DNA of 64,000 nucleotides, taken from NCBI GenBank assembly GCA_026874595.1, contig CM049316.1, forward strand, positions 54,259,676 to 54,323,675. The letters run 5' to 3'. Below, in pieces: positions 48,363 to 58,560 of the stretch. Both the position numbers and the translations under genes were made by a program. Numbering within the stretch: position 1 is the stretch's first letter; each line of letters opens with the position of its first letter. The notes beneath the pieces are model-generated. The model saw nothing but the letters and a program-made list of their open reading frames with translations, made no database searches and was not told the DNA's origin. This DNA comes from Sipunculus nudus. Taxonomy: Eukaryota; Annelida; Sipuncula; Golfingiida; Sipunculidae.

Positions 48363-49596
48363 GTATGGTGTTATGCAAAAAAAAAATCTTATTGAAGCCA
48401 AGGTATTGGTTGGAGATTTTTTTTTTCAGAGAAGGTGATATGATAAATAAAATCATTTTTATATGAAAATATATTATGTTGAACATCGCTATTTAAAGTT
48501 GCCATCTGATTTTTCTTGCAACGAAATCGCATCGTATAAAAAGGTGGTGACACATTCCAACGTTTATTTGCATCCGATCATCGCATCCGTGTAAACATTT
48601 TGACACTATATTTTCAATAACACATGACACATACCTCCGGCAACGATTATCAGCTGCGTTTATCGCAGAACTTGAGTCCTGCTCGATTTTTGCGATGAAC
48701 GCATCCGTTAAACGCACAGGGGATTCCATTTCATGACGTGCATAAAATCGGGGAAGCCCTCACTTCCATTACCAAAATCTGAGTATTAAAGTTCATTGAA
48801 GGGAAATAACTATAGGGAAGCATCATCATGTCTATAACACTAAACATGCATCTTACCATGTATCACTGAAAATTGCAACAATGAATCTGATGCAATAAAT
48901 AGTGACATTTAAAGTGGAAGCAAAATAAAGCGTTAAGTACGATCGCCAGGACAATTGTTTGTGTGTGTGTGTGTGGCGGGGGGGGGGGGGGGTCCTATCC
49001 CAAATTATTTTGATTAAAACATAATTATTTGTTATACTTTAATGAAATATCATTTAGGTTTACAGGCATAAATCTTAATATGAAAGGACAAAACGACTTA
49101 TCGTCACCTGTTTGACGCTTGTATGTGTCATGTTTTGCCTCATGGTTGCCGTCCTTTGATCGCACATGAAAGACGGGTGCGACAAACCAAATGCGATAAA
49201 CACTGGTTTGTGTGACCGCGGGACACGATTTTAGTCGCATGTGGCTCGCTCTTTTGTCAAACGCCCTGGACGTGATACATGTGCATTCAAGCATATCAGG
49301 TCATGTGAGGGTGTCGCAGGTATAAGCCCTCATCGTGCCAAGACCCGGTTTCAGGAAGGCCTACCAAACAATTCTTTCATCCTTTTGAGAAGTGGATTAT
49401 TTCGGGCCGGTGACCGCGAAATGTACAAATAACCCAGATATGGCCCCCGGAGTAAAACTCTGTTCTGCCAACACAAACTCTATGCCCATTGTGTTACGGG
49501 GCCCGAAGACACAAAGAAAAGAGGCGCCCGCGGGGGATCAAATATTAAAATTATTAATTATGCACGTAATACGCAAATATTGCAAATAAAAGTGGG
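48363..49596 (-). other. Interior of the composite Helitron, possibly captured DNA
   Basis: About 1.2 kb lying between the two 5' ends. It includes a GT run and G run at 48959-48992. Open frames at 48493-48729 (-) and 49241-49432 (+) have no recognised family. It could be host DNA picked up when transposition started at a new upstream 5' end. Confidence 0.4.
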
Positions 49597-49715
49597 TGGA
49601 ATCTCTTCGGACACACCCGGAGCATATGTATGTCGAAAATCACGGCAATCCGTACGGTGGTATCAGAGGAGATACGGAAAATTACAAAAACCGCCTTACG
49701 CTATTAATATATAGA
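49597..49715 (-). repeat. Outer copy of the Helitron 5' end
   Basis: The 5' terminal 119 bases of the insertion, paired with 48239-48357 in direct orientation. Confidence 0.85.
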
Positions 49716-51115
49716 TGATCATCTGCATATCCATTACATTCAGGATGTAACATAACAGAGAGCTTGCATACCACAGGAAGAGGTAGGTTCCATAACATGA
49801 CCCCTGTGGAACCCCAAATGGTAGATCCCTGATGATGGAAGTAGTGCCCTCTATGCAAACAGCCTGCTGGCGTCCATGTAGATACGACCTGAACCACTGA
49901 AATATTGTTCCATCAGCATCGACTCCAAATCGGGTCTTAAGCTTGTTCAATAGAATATTATGGTCCACGGTGACAAATGCAGCACTCAAGTCGTTCATTA
50001 CAAGTAATGTTAATTCCTGTTTATCCATATTCATAAGGCAGTCTGATACAAATTTTTACCAGATGTTTCAGTCGAATGGAAAGAACGATATGCCGATTGC
50101 ATTGGTGGTAAAAGGTCATTCTGGCTTGAGTGACGCTCCATTTGGTTAACAGCTACTTTTCACAAAATTTGGATATGTAAGGGAGATTACTCACAGGTCT
50201 GAAGTTTTTATAATCAATTTTTAGCCCATGCAGTCTTTTCCAAAATAGCATTTAGTGGTGCTTTTTTCCAATCTATAGGAACTGATCTGGTAGATTAAGA
50301 AATATTTATAATTCTTGTCACAATGGGACAAAGTATATAAACATTCTGCTTGATTTACCAAGTTGGAATAGGATCAAAATCACAACTTGTGGTTTTCGAG
50401 CTCATAATTGTTTTCCCGATGTCTTCTTCTGAAACATTTGAAAATATACACCACGTGGGCGCATTCCGTTTATACTGTTGTTCATTAAAATCTTTATTAC
50501 CCATTTTGGACCTAATTGTTAATATTTTCTCCGTTAAAAAGTCTGCAAAAGATTCAATCAGATCTGTCGGTGAATCATGGATCGGATACTGTGATTTTAC
50601 AGCCTTTCCAAACATTGAGTTCATTAATCCATAAACCTTTCCTTGGTCGACTCCACAATTAAGAAAATTTTTCTGACAAATAGTCCGTCCTTGTTCTTCT
50701 AACACAAGAGTGGTAAATATTACGCGTTTTATGCATTTGCAGTAATAAAGTTTTCATTGGTCTTGTTTTCTGTCAACTCCATTCGTACTTATAATACATT
50801 GTATTCCCTTTTTTGTCTTCAAGTCGTCTGTAAACCAAGGTACTTTTGGTCTTTCGGCCACAATTGTACTTCTAATTGGTGCATACTTATCAATCAAAGC
50901 TGACAACTTAATGTTTTACTGTGTTACAATATCCTCTAAAGCGTTTACGTGAGATAAACTGTTAACTGTTAAAGTTAAATCTTTCCTTAATGTATCCATC
51001 TGAGAATTATTATCCGAGAGTTTTGTGTTGTTTTGTTATTTGACTTCTTTCTATCCTAGTCATCTAGTATATAGTTACATGTTCTTCTAACCTTTAGATG
51101 TACGAGACTAGAGTT
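49716..51115 (-). pseudogene. N-terminal half of a CR1-like LINE reverse transcriptase
   Basis: On the minus strand: a linker with STIVAERPKVPWFTDDL-like text (about 50850), then QGKVYGLMNSMFGK, DLIESFADFLTEKILTIR and SEEDIGKTIMSSKTTSCDFD at 50640-50360. The RT palm follows with LLVMNDLSAAFVTVDHNILL (the usual DTVDH Asp is changed), FQWFRSYLHGRQQAV and GVPQGS, ending in GYADDH at 49716 where the Helitron interrupts it. Stops and frameshifts are frequent. The endonuclease is missing, so the copy is 5'-truncated near 51115, where another repeat begins. Confidence 0.85.
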
Positions 51116-51139
51116 GTATTTACATCCCTGACAGATAGT

Positions 51140-51496
51140 TATTAACCCCAAGCGAAGCGAGGGTTATTGTTTTAGCTTGATTCTGTGCGTGAGGGTGTGT
51201 GTGTGTGTGTGAGGGTGTGTGTTTGTGTATGTAGTATGACCGGGCGATATGTGGAGACGGTATAACGGATGTTATTAAAATTTATCATATACGCTGGTGT
51301 AGTGAAAGTGTTGACTAAGTTCAGTTTTGGTGTAAATCCGAGCGTAAATAACCCCAGAATGAGTTTTTTATGTGTTTTATGGCACATTTTACCACTTGCA
51401 CTTCTTGTATTTGAGCATACGGCCATCTGTCGAGCGTGGTCCGTTACTTTACAGGCGACAATGACGTCACGCCACGTGCCGTTTCCCTGAAGATGT
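51140..51496 (+). repeat. Hairpin-ended, GT-rich interspersed repeat
   Basis: Opens with TTAACCCCAAGCGAAGCGAG and GGTTATTG, in which CCC-AAGCG-AAGCG-AGGG can fold, followed by a GTGAGGGTGTGTG stretch. It has the same layout as family A (short hairpin, then GT-rich text) but different sequence. Confidence 0.5.
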
Positions 51497-51606
51497 CCGT
51501 AAAACCTCGGTCACAACCGGGATACGGTCGCCGTACGGCGAGTGTTTAGGGCTATTCCGTGCGGTAGACGCCTTTTTCAAAGGCCACAGGGACTCCGCAA
51601 CGACCG

Positions 51607-52876
51607 TAAGGGCCCAATCACACTAGATGAAGACCTTACGGCGACCACGGCGACCTAGTAGATCGCCGTTGGTCGCCCTTAACATCGAAAAACCCCTCCA
51701 GGTATGACTGCAATGCCGCTCTCACAACGCTGTGCTGACGTGTGCTGGCGCCGCGAGCTTCGTCAGAGCGCAGACGCCAGCACACGTCGAATCCAACTAG
51801 GCGCAGAGACAGCGTTGCTCTGACGTCATAAGGGCAGCGGCAGCACCGTGCAAGCATGTAAAGAGCTCACTAGGGTCACCGAGGTCTTGGTAACGGCGGG
51901 GTAAGTGTGCTGGAGCATCGAAGCGTAAAAGAAAGACCGATGCTACTGTTATGGACTTGCATATAACAATATTATGGACTGATATATATATATATATAGC
52001 ACCATATGTTCTTGCATATCATGGTATGCTCCCTTGGAAGTTTATTGAAGGAATGCTCCCTGGGATCCGGGCACTTGTGGACCGGGCCAGCTGAAATAAA
52101 TCTGGTGTATGAACGTCGGTATTGGATGGCTTTATTTCATTAATCACAAGGCTAAAGACATAACAGCTACCATGTTTACAGTAGCCGTGACAAACACGAC
52201 TCAGTTAGGACCCCCTACTGAGTTGTGACACAAGCCAAATTTGGAACCGCCCTGCAAGTCCACGCAACGATTTATAACCGTATCTCCGCATACAATCAAC
52301 AGGCAGACCGCAGGCAGAAATCTCCCATACATGCAGAACAATGTACGAATATATTGGGTTATAACGGAATATTTCATACACATGGTAGTTGTCGTTGAAG
52401 GATAAGAAACTTATTAAAAGGTCTAGTGGGTTTATTTGAAGTATCACGATACTTGTAAGCAATGAGGCGTTGTCAAAAATGAAGAAAATATTTGCATCCT
52501 CATGAGGCCTTATTATGCGATCCTCAGAGTTAGATGTCCAAGCCAGTAATCTGGCCATAATGTCAGAGGGCCGATCTGGCGCTTTGTTTACAGGCGATCG
52601 ACCTGCGCTGTCAAAAGCTGGTACTGCGCTGCTGGGACACTGATGGCATTCGAATTCCGATCTGACTGCGCTTTTAATCCACGGCGACCCCGCGGCGGAA
52701 ATTTTGTCCATGTTCAAAACTGGTCGCCACTCATGGCGTTCATGGTGACCATGACGACCAAAGGCGACACTATCTCGCTCCTACGAAGCTCATGAAAACT
52801 TAAGGCCACTCTGGCTACGCTCTACGGCGATGTCCCAATTCGATGATCGCAGCGAGATCGCCTTCTCGTGTGACGG
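51607..52876. mobile_element. Nested element 1 inside the palindromic MITE
   Basis: Inserted at a TAA/TTA in the outer left arm. It starts CCCAATCACACTAGATG and ends CTCGTGTGACGGGGG, weakly inverted ends with the TCACAC word. It contains a perfect 14-base stem (51737-51750 with 51775-51788, loop 24 bases) and a minus-strand open frame at 52205-52717. Confidence 0.6.
52205..52717 (-). CDS. 170-codon open frame in nested element 1, unrecognised
   Basis: Starts with ATG (MNMDKISAAGSPWIKS), continues with CHQCPSSAVPAF, then a hydrophobic middle (ANIFFIFDNASLLTSIVIL and LLISFLSF) and ends LVSQLSRGS. It shows no DDE, Myb or other motif I know. It lies wholly inside a MITE-like insertion, near its right end, and may be chance or a decayed transposon gene. 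Confidence 0.25.
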   Translation of the reverse strand: MNMDKISAAGSPWIKSAVRSEFECHQCPSSAVPAFDSAGRSPVNKAPDRPSDIMARLLAWTSNSEDRIIRPHEDANIFFIFDNASLLTSIVILQINPLDLLISFLSFNDNYHVYEIFRYNPIYSYIVLHVWEISACGLPVDCMRRYGYKSLRGLAGRFQIWLVSQLSRGS

Positions 52877-52901
52877 GGGTGTTACTGACATTAGCGCAAG
52901 C

Positions 52902-53446
52902 GCTTAAAGCCGTGGACCCAACCCGCCGTACTTGCAAGTGCGTGCTTTCTACTTGCAAAAACGGGGGCAAAACTTGGGGATCCGTACGTGGTTAGTACCG
53001 CCTCATTACGAATTTGGGAGCACGCAGACACGCCGTAGCACTTTAAATGCAGGAGGAACTTTCGCTGCGTTCGGGCTGCGGATTCACCCCCGACATCGGG
53101 CGGAAACACTCACGTTCATCGCACTTGCACGCACTTACAACATCCAAGTGAGTAAGGGCACCGTACGTGAGCAGCACGTGTAAGTACTGCCTCCGTACGA
53201 CAACGTGGCAATTGGACGGAGATCGTATGTTACAAGCACGTTGTTAGCACGTACAACTCACTTACCACGTGCACATCGCCCGATGCACGCAAACGCTCAC
53301 GGGCCACGTACCTTGCGCAACCGTGAGGTGACGCACTCCCTCCCTACTCCTGCCACTCTCTCCCCACGTTTTCAAAAAAACGTGGCGGCCGTGGCCTCCC
53401 GAATAAACGTACGGACTGAAAACACGCAACGTGGGTTGTGACCCGG
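52902..53446. mobile_element. Nested element 2 inside the palindromic MITE
   Basis: Ends are imperfectly inverted: TTAAAGCCGTGGACCCAACC on the left and the complement of TCTAAAGCCCGGGTCACAAC on the right. The GC-rich interior is full of GTACGT and CACGTG-like words. No coding evidence. Two further partial ends, CCTCGGTCACAACCCGC at 53489 and GCCTCAGTCACAACCCACTG at 53552, suggest a third insertion in the adjacent DNA. Confidence 0.55.
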
Positions 53447-54062
53447 GCTTTAGATGATGCGGCGGCCATGCGTCATGCCTCGGTCACAACCCGCTGTGGT
53501 CACCGCAAAACGTAGAGTACCGTGCGGTTTTGGGGACCGCAGGAATACTTAAGCCTCAGTCACAACCCACTGCGGCCACCGCACACCGTAGATACGCCGT
53601 ACGCCTCTCGGGTAGCCGAGTAGGCGTTAAAAATCGCACGGTCATCCTACGACATCCATACGTCTACTGTACGGTGCCCGTACGGAGCCCGTAGGTGGCT
53701 GCCTGACGCACGGCCGCCGCATAAACTTAAGCGCTTGCGCTAATGTCAGTTACGGTCGTTGCGGAGCCCCTGCGTCCTTTGAAAAACGCACGGTTGCCGT
53801 GCGTCTACCGCACGGTATAGCCCAAAACACTTGCCGTACGGCGACCGTATCCCGGTTTTGACCGAGGCTTCAGGCAGTCAATTACGGGCTCCGTACAGCA
53901 ATACCACGATGTCCAGGGCGTTTTTCAAAATATCCAGTTAAAACGTTTCCAGGAATAACACAGGGTTAGTTAAAATTCCATATCACTATCTTTCGCGCAG
54001 GGTTTGGTCCCCATATTGGACTTTATTTTAATGTCTGTTTTGTTTTTTGCAGAGTAAATTTA

Positions 54063-54345
54063 CTATTTTTTATAGTTATTTGCGATCTTGATGTGAGGGA
54101 TAATGATTTTAATGATTAGAAACTCAGAAAAGAATCCAAGTAAATGTTCCTCTTTGTTCCGTCTATGTATCACGGCATGGCCAACTTGGGTTAACGTGCA
54201 GTTCATGGACTGATGCAACTCTGCCGTCTGTTGGTCGTTCCAGTAGACAATGCGGCGGCCCGCCGATCCCTCTAGGCCTGCACGCACAGTTGTTCTTTCA
54301 TTATACGGACCTGATTGTTGAGCTTATGACAGTAACTTGCCCATG
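54063..54345 (-). CDS. Possible host exon, unrecognised
   Basis: One minus-strand frame is open from about 54345 to TAG 54063-54065. It reads QQSGPYNERTTVRAGLEGSA, then RRIVYWNDQQTAELHQSMNC and TLTQVGHAVIHRRNKEEHLL; the first ~65 residues look like real protein, the end is AT-driven. Acceptor candidates are CTGTCATAAG and CTCAACAATCAG. It does not join in phase to the candidate at 55005. No family recognised. Confidence 0.35.
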
Positions 54346-54379
54346 AAGTATTCGCACTGTATACCCCAGTCTGAAGTAG

Positions 54380-54660
54380 ACCATACATTCACTTATTCGG
54401 CCCACATTTCCAGCTTCATTCGTGCATCAATGAATTCACATTTCTGAATATTCCTTGATAACCTTCCTGAATCAAGATCATATGATGGATCTTTCTATGA
54501 CGAAACTCCAATCGATTCTTACGTGGCCCATTCCAGAAATTTCTTAAAAATCTCATGAGATTGCGTTCATGGTAACATGATTTATCTTGTGAACAAACAA
54601 ACACACACACACACAAGAACGGAGATGAACACCCATGCCTTCCTGTCGGAGGCAATAATC
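54380..54660 (-). repeat. Interspersed repeat family A, copy 4
   Basis: On the minus strand: TTGCCTCCGACAGGAAGGCA, TTCATCTCCGTTCTTG, GTGTG text, CATGAACGCAATCTCATGAG and GTGGGCCGAATAAGTGAATG. Confidence 0.7.
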
Positions 54661-55004
54661 AGCTATTCAGATGCCCAGTAGACACTTGGACTGTGATATA
54701 ACCAAATGAGATAGTAAGCATACATGGCACATGTAAGACAAGCACAGACTGACTTACCAAATATATAATATAATAGCAGTTGAAAGATATAGGTAATAAA
54801 GTATCAACAACCATGTATCGTATCAACGGTATCAACGACATGTATGTTGCTCTCGTTCTACTCTTCAACTGGTGCTATATGCCCTTTAATCCTTCTACCT
54901 CTTCTTCAACTCTTTTGATCTATCCATCGTCCTCTACAGAAAGTGACGTTACCATGTGGAATACAATCCTGACACCGCGGTCGCTTTACATTTGTTATGA
55001 CTGA

Positions 55005-55180
55005 TTCCACTTACCCACCGTCTGCAAATGCTGATTTGTTGTACAAGGTTGCCAGAGTCGCTTTGCTTAAATTCATAGTCGGTGGAACTACACATATAGC
55101 AGATGTGTGCGCTTTGCAAATCTTGCCGGAACATAAATCCTTACTTTCGATAATAAATGGGCCAACGGTTCCACCTAGTA
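55005..55180 (-). CDS. Possible exon with a strong donor, frame uncertain
   Basis: On the minus strand the segment ends at a consensus donor (GG/GTAAGT at about 55005) and may begin after AAAGTACTAG. One frame reads SKDLCSGKICKAHTSAICVV, a C-x4-C-x6-C spacing resembling half of a follistatin/EGF-like module, then NKSAFADGG. A second minus frame (ICYMCSSTDYEFKQS) and a plus frame are also open, so the coding frame is not settled. Confidence 0.3.
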
Positions 55181-56019
55181 CTTTTATCAATCGATCTAAA
55201 CAACAGATTGATGTGATCTAATCAATAATAAGTAAATAAAGGAAGCAATCATATACCCTGAAGAAGTTATGTCATTAACAACCAAATGTTGATAATTCAT
55301 AAGTATATGGCGAACACTCGGAATGTTCAGCTCTCATTGGTAGAAACATTCTTCGCCCTGTACCAAGGTAATTGCCTGCCGCATACGGCAAAGGCGGCAT
55401 TTTCAGACAGTGGATTAGTGGAATGAAATAAAAATAAATGTATATTGAATACTGTGTAAAGAGTTTACACATGGATGACCGTAAAAATCAAATGTATGCG
55501 TTTCTGGGTCTAAACGCTGCAGGGACGTACCCAGGAGCAGGCACATCATAGGTATTCATACCATCATCCGTTCCGCTTTGCATAGACAGGAGATCGAGCT
55601 CATCTCAGACAGACAAAGGGAGTCAAGAAACCTGTATAAATGAAACTTTAGAAAACGGCAAGTCAAAGGCGTCTTTATGTTTCAGATTAAAAATTATTTG
55701 TGCTTTGAGACAGCTCATGTTGACTGACTATAGCTAATATCTATAAACAAAAGCATTGGACTGATATAATTAATAGCAAAAATTGGACTACTACAAACGC
55801 ATTTATGACTGTAAACTAACCACACACCAAGGTAAACAAGATTCTTGTTGGTTCTAACAAGAATCATGGATCGTTACGGAGCTTTGTGTCTAGTCTCGTG
55901 GCTTTCGTTGCCGTGATAAAGATTATTTGACAGATGATGTCCCATAATGATCTGAAAATTTGAAGGAGGCCAGCCTTCTGGGGTTATGGTCCTCTGTCCT
56001 AGAGAAGAAAACTCGTCTA

Positions 56020-56110
56020 TAAAGCTACAGTGAAACCTGTTTAATAACACCAAACGAATGGCCAGAGTGGCCTTAATTCACAGGTACTCTTATCGGTCAG
56101 GTTAGTCAAT
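56020..56110 (-). repeat. Interspersed repeat family B, second copy
   Basis: ACAGTGAAACCTGTTTAATA and GGCCAGAGTGGCC words; the first is the inverse of the end of the 31676-31830 copy. Confidence 0.4.
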
Positions 56111-56814
56111 TAGCCCCATTTACAATAGAAAGATCTCGCTCGCGCCACATTTCGTCATATGGATGATTCTATGAAAAAGCGGCCCATAGCAATATGGCAA
56201 CTGAAACTTTTTTTCGAAGGGGCAGCGTTGGTCCGAGACCAGTTTGGTTTTGTTATATGGAAGTCTCTTCGCCAAAAACAGATGAAAAGTTGCGCAGTTC
56301 ACTCACACAATACAGTTTAACTGACGTTTATTTAATCGAGGGTAGATGAAAACATTATTTCTGTTACAAGATCCAACATCGTTTCAGCAAAGCAATTTAT
56401 CTACCCAGTAAGTGAATAAATACTTGCATCTGAAATAAAACATATCTCTGGTACAACGCATACTCAGATAATAATTATCAGTTTCACACTTACCGTACAG
56501 GGTTTATTTTCACAGGCAAACGTAACAGGTATGACGCTAAGAATAGTTTTACAATTTCAATAACGTAAAAGCAAATGAATGTATATGACCCATCATTTGA
56601 TAATGAATCAAGCGAAGTATTATGAAGATTTATTCGACATATGAAAGATAACACACAAATGGAAGCATGGATTTTATAAGAAATACGCAATCGTAACACA
56701 AATGATTAAGTGTAACATTAATGACAAGTGTAACAGAAATGAGATTTCTTATTCTAACATTACAGGGAAAACGAGCTTAATCTACTTTGGATATAACTCT
56801 GAGTAATTCATACC

Positions 56815-58560
56815 GGTAAACCTAAAATTAGGTCATGGTGGCCTATTATTATGCAGCTAATGGCTGAAAACATAATTATTTAAGCTCCCAGAAAGTCAGA
56901 TGGCCACAAATTGTATCCTCAAGGCCTAGAATCTTCTGTTGCAACACTCAGGGTGGTTCTGGGCAAATCTCATAGGAAACCTGAAACTAGATCATGGTGA
57001 CGTTTATTCTGCGAGCTACACGCCAAAAGCATGATTTTGAGCACCCAGGCAGTGCACAATTTGTATCCGTTATAAGCTCTAGAATCTTCTTACACAATAT
57101 CCATGCAGGTTCTAGACAAATCTCTTTGGAAACATGAAACTAGCTCATTGTGACCCATATTCTGCGAGCTATGCGCCAAAAACATGAATTTAAGCATCCG
57201 ATCAGTCAAAGAGGGCAGGAATTGTATCTATTAGCTCTAGAATTTTTTAATGAATATACAGGGAGATCCTGGTCAAGACTCACTGGAAGTCTTGAATTCG
57301 GTTACGGTGACCTATAATCTGCAAGCTACATGCAAGAAAAAGATGATTTAATGGGCACAAATTGTATGCATTAGTTAGAGAATCTCCTAAAGCAGCAACA
57401 ACTGACAAGAGAGGTTCCAGGGAATCTCCTTTGAAATCTAAAATAAGTTCATGGTGACCTATATTTTGCTTCTGGTCAGAAGCATGATTTAGAACAGTCA
57501 GACATTCGCTCTAACATCTTCTAACATTGAATCCAGGGAGGTTCTCGGCAGATCCCCTTGAAAACCTGAAATTAGGCTATACTGACCGATATTCTGTGGA
57601 CAAAAGCTATGGACAAAACAATTATTTGAATACCCAGACAGTCAGACAAGTTATTGTCTTTAGCCATTAGCCCTGAAATTTTCTTATTGATCACCCGGGA
57701 AGTCTTGGGCAGTCTCCTAGGAAACCTGAAACTGAGTCATGGTGACTGGCCAAAACATAATTTTGAGCATCCAGACTTAAATATCAATGTAAAATTAAGG
57801 GACGTCATAAGCAAGTCTGCTTTGAAACCTGTAATTAAATCACTGTGACATATTTTCTTTTAGCTTTATACAAAAACATTTTAGTACTTTGAAAGTCAGG
57901 TAGGCACAAATCATAACGGCTTGACCTAGAACCTTCTAACTAAAAATTCAAGAGGTCTTGGGCAAATTTCTTTCAACTGAGATTAGCTCATGGTGGTTTA
58001 TATTCTGTAAGCTTTAAAAACCCTAACTTTGAGCACCCAGAAAGTCAGACGAGGCCTAAATCTCAATAAACGTATTGCTTATTGTATATGGAAGTCGTTA
58101 TAATTTCCAAAATAAGGTCACTTTAACCAACAGTTGGATATGAAAACTTCTATTTGATTAAGATTCGGGGAGACCCCTGTAAAACTTTCTTGGACAGCTG
58201 AAATAAGGTCAGTGTCACTATATTCTGTGAGCTATGTGAAAGAGCATTATTATAGCATTTTATTAGACGTGTACAATTCGTCGCAGCTTTACCTAGAAAC
58301 TTATAATTTACATTCAAGGAGGGTCTTGTAGAATGTTCTTGGAAACCCTAAATTAGGTCAGTGTGACCAATATTCTGTGAGAATTTAGCACCCGTTTATT
58401 TAGATGGACACAAATAGTAGTAGTTCGACATAGAAAACACAGGGAGTTCTGGTAAATCTTTCCGAAAACACTAAATAAGGTCGCGATCACCTTTTGTTAG
58501 GCCGATGGACAAAAAAAAGTATCATTCTGAGAACTCTGGAGGCATTCTTTTTATTTTTCA
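56815..58560. repeat. Degenerate tandem array, unit about 140 bp, thirteen units
   Basis: A core close to AACCTGAAATTAGGTCATGG followed by TGACCTATATTCTGTGAGCT recurs at about 56829, 56991, 57142, 57301, 57446, 57573, 57735, 57841, 57986, 58115, 58207, 58355 and 58477. Between the cores lie AAAACATGATTTGAGCACCC-like, AGTCAGA, CACAAATTGTATC-like and GGAGGTTCTGGGCAAATCTC-like words. Spacing varies from 92 to 162 bases. No conserved coding frame. Confidence 0.85.

Larger units (their letters stand above)
48033..49715 (-). mobile_element. Non-autonomous Helitron inserted in a LINE
   Basis: On the minus strand the element starts TCTATATATTAATAGCG after an A and ends with the hairpin ACCGTGCGTAGCACGGGT (48042-48059), five bases, then CTAG, followed by T. 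A TC start, CTRR end with a hairpin just before it, insertion between A and T, and no target duplication are the defining Helitron features. The host LINE confirms the boundaries: joining the flanks closes the RT reading frame around its YADD motif. The 1,683-bp body has no Rep or helicase coding, so it must be mobilised by another copy. Confidence 0.88.
51498..53872. mobile_element. Palindromic Harbinger-like MITE carrying nested insertions
   Basis: The outer arms are inverted copies for over 100 bases: left 51498-51606 (CCTCGGTCACAACCGGGATA, CGGTCGCCGTACGGC, CTCCGCAACGACCGTAA) and right 53752-53872. The left arm continues at 52877-52901 as CTGACATTAGCGCAAGCGCT, whose inverted partner is at 53733-53754, and again near 53447-53475 (GATGCGGCGGCCATGCGTCA) against 53705-53730. 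So the left arm was cut at least twice by other elements. CG-rich ends beginning GCCTCGGTCACAACC are typical of Harbinger-type MITEs. No transposase is present. Confidence 0.78.

Noticed and set aside
48184-48438. Open frame EYVAVRMMEFLRTNPEHMYV... after a good acceptor, as a host exon
   Set aside because: It overlaps the repeated 5' end of the Helitron; the same words recur at 49597-49715 with a different ending, so it is mobile-element sequence.
51636-51857. 73-codon minus-strand frame in nested element 1
   Set aside because: It covers the perfect hairpin and is explained by inverted-repeat structure.
52932-53441. Open frames in the GC-rich nested element 2
   Set aside because: GC-rich DNA lacks stops by composition; frames are open on both strands with no motif.
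57654-57848. 64-codon plus-strand frame
   Set aside because: Lies inside the tandem array and is not kept in neighbouring units.
56815-58560. Repeat-protein gene (many similar units)
   Set aside because: Unit lengths are not multiples of three and stops occur in every frame.
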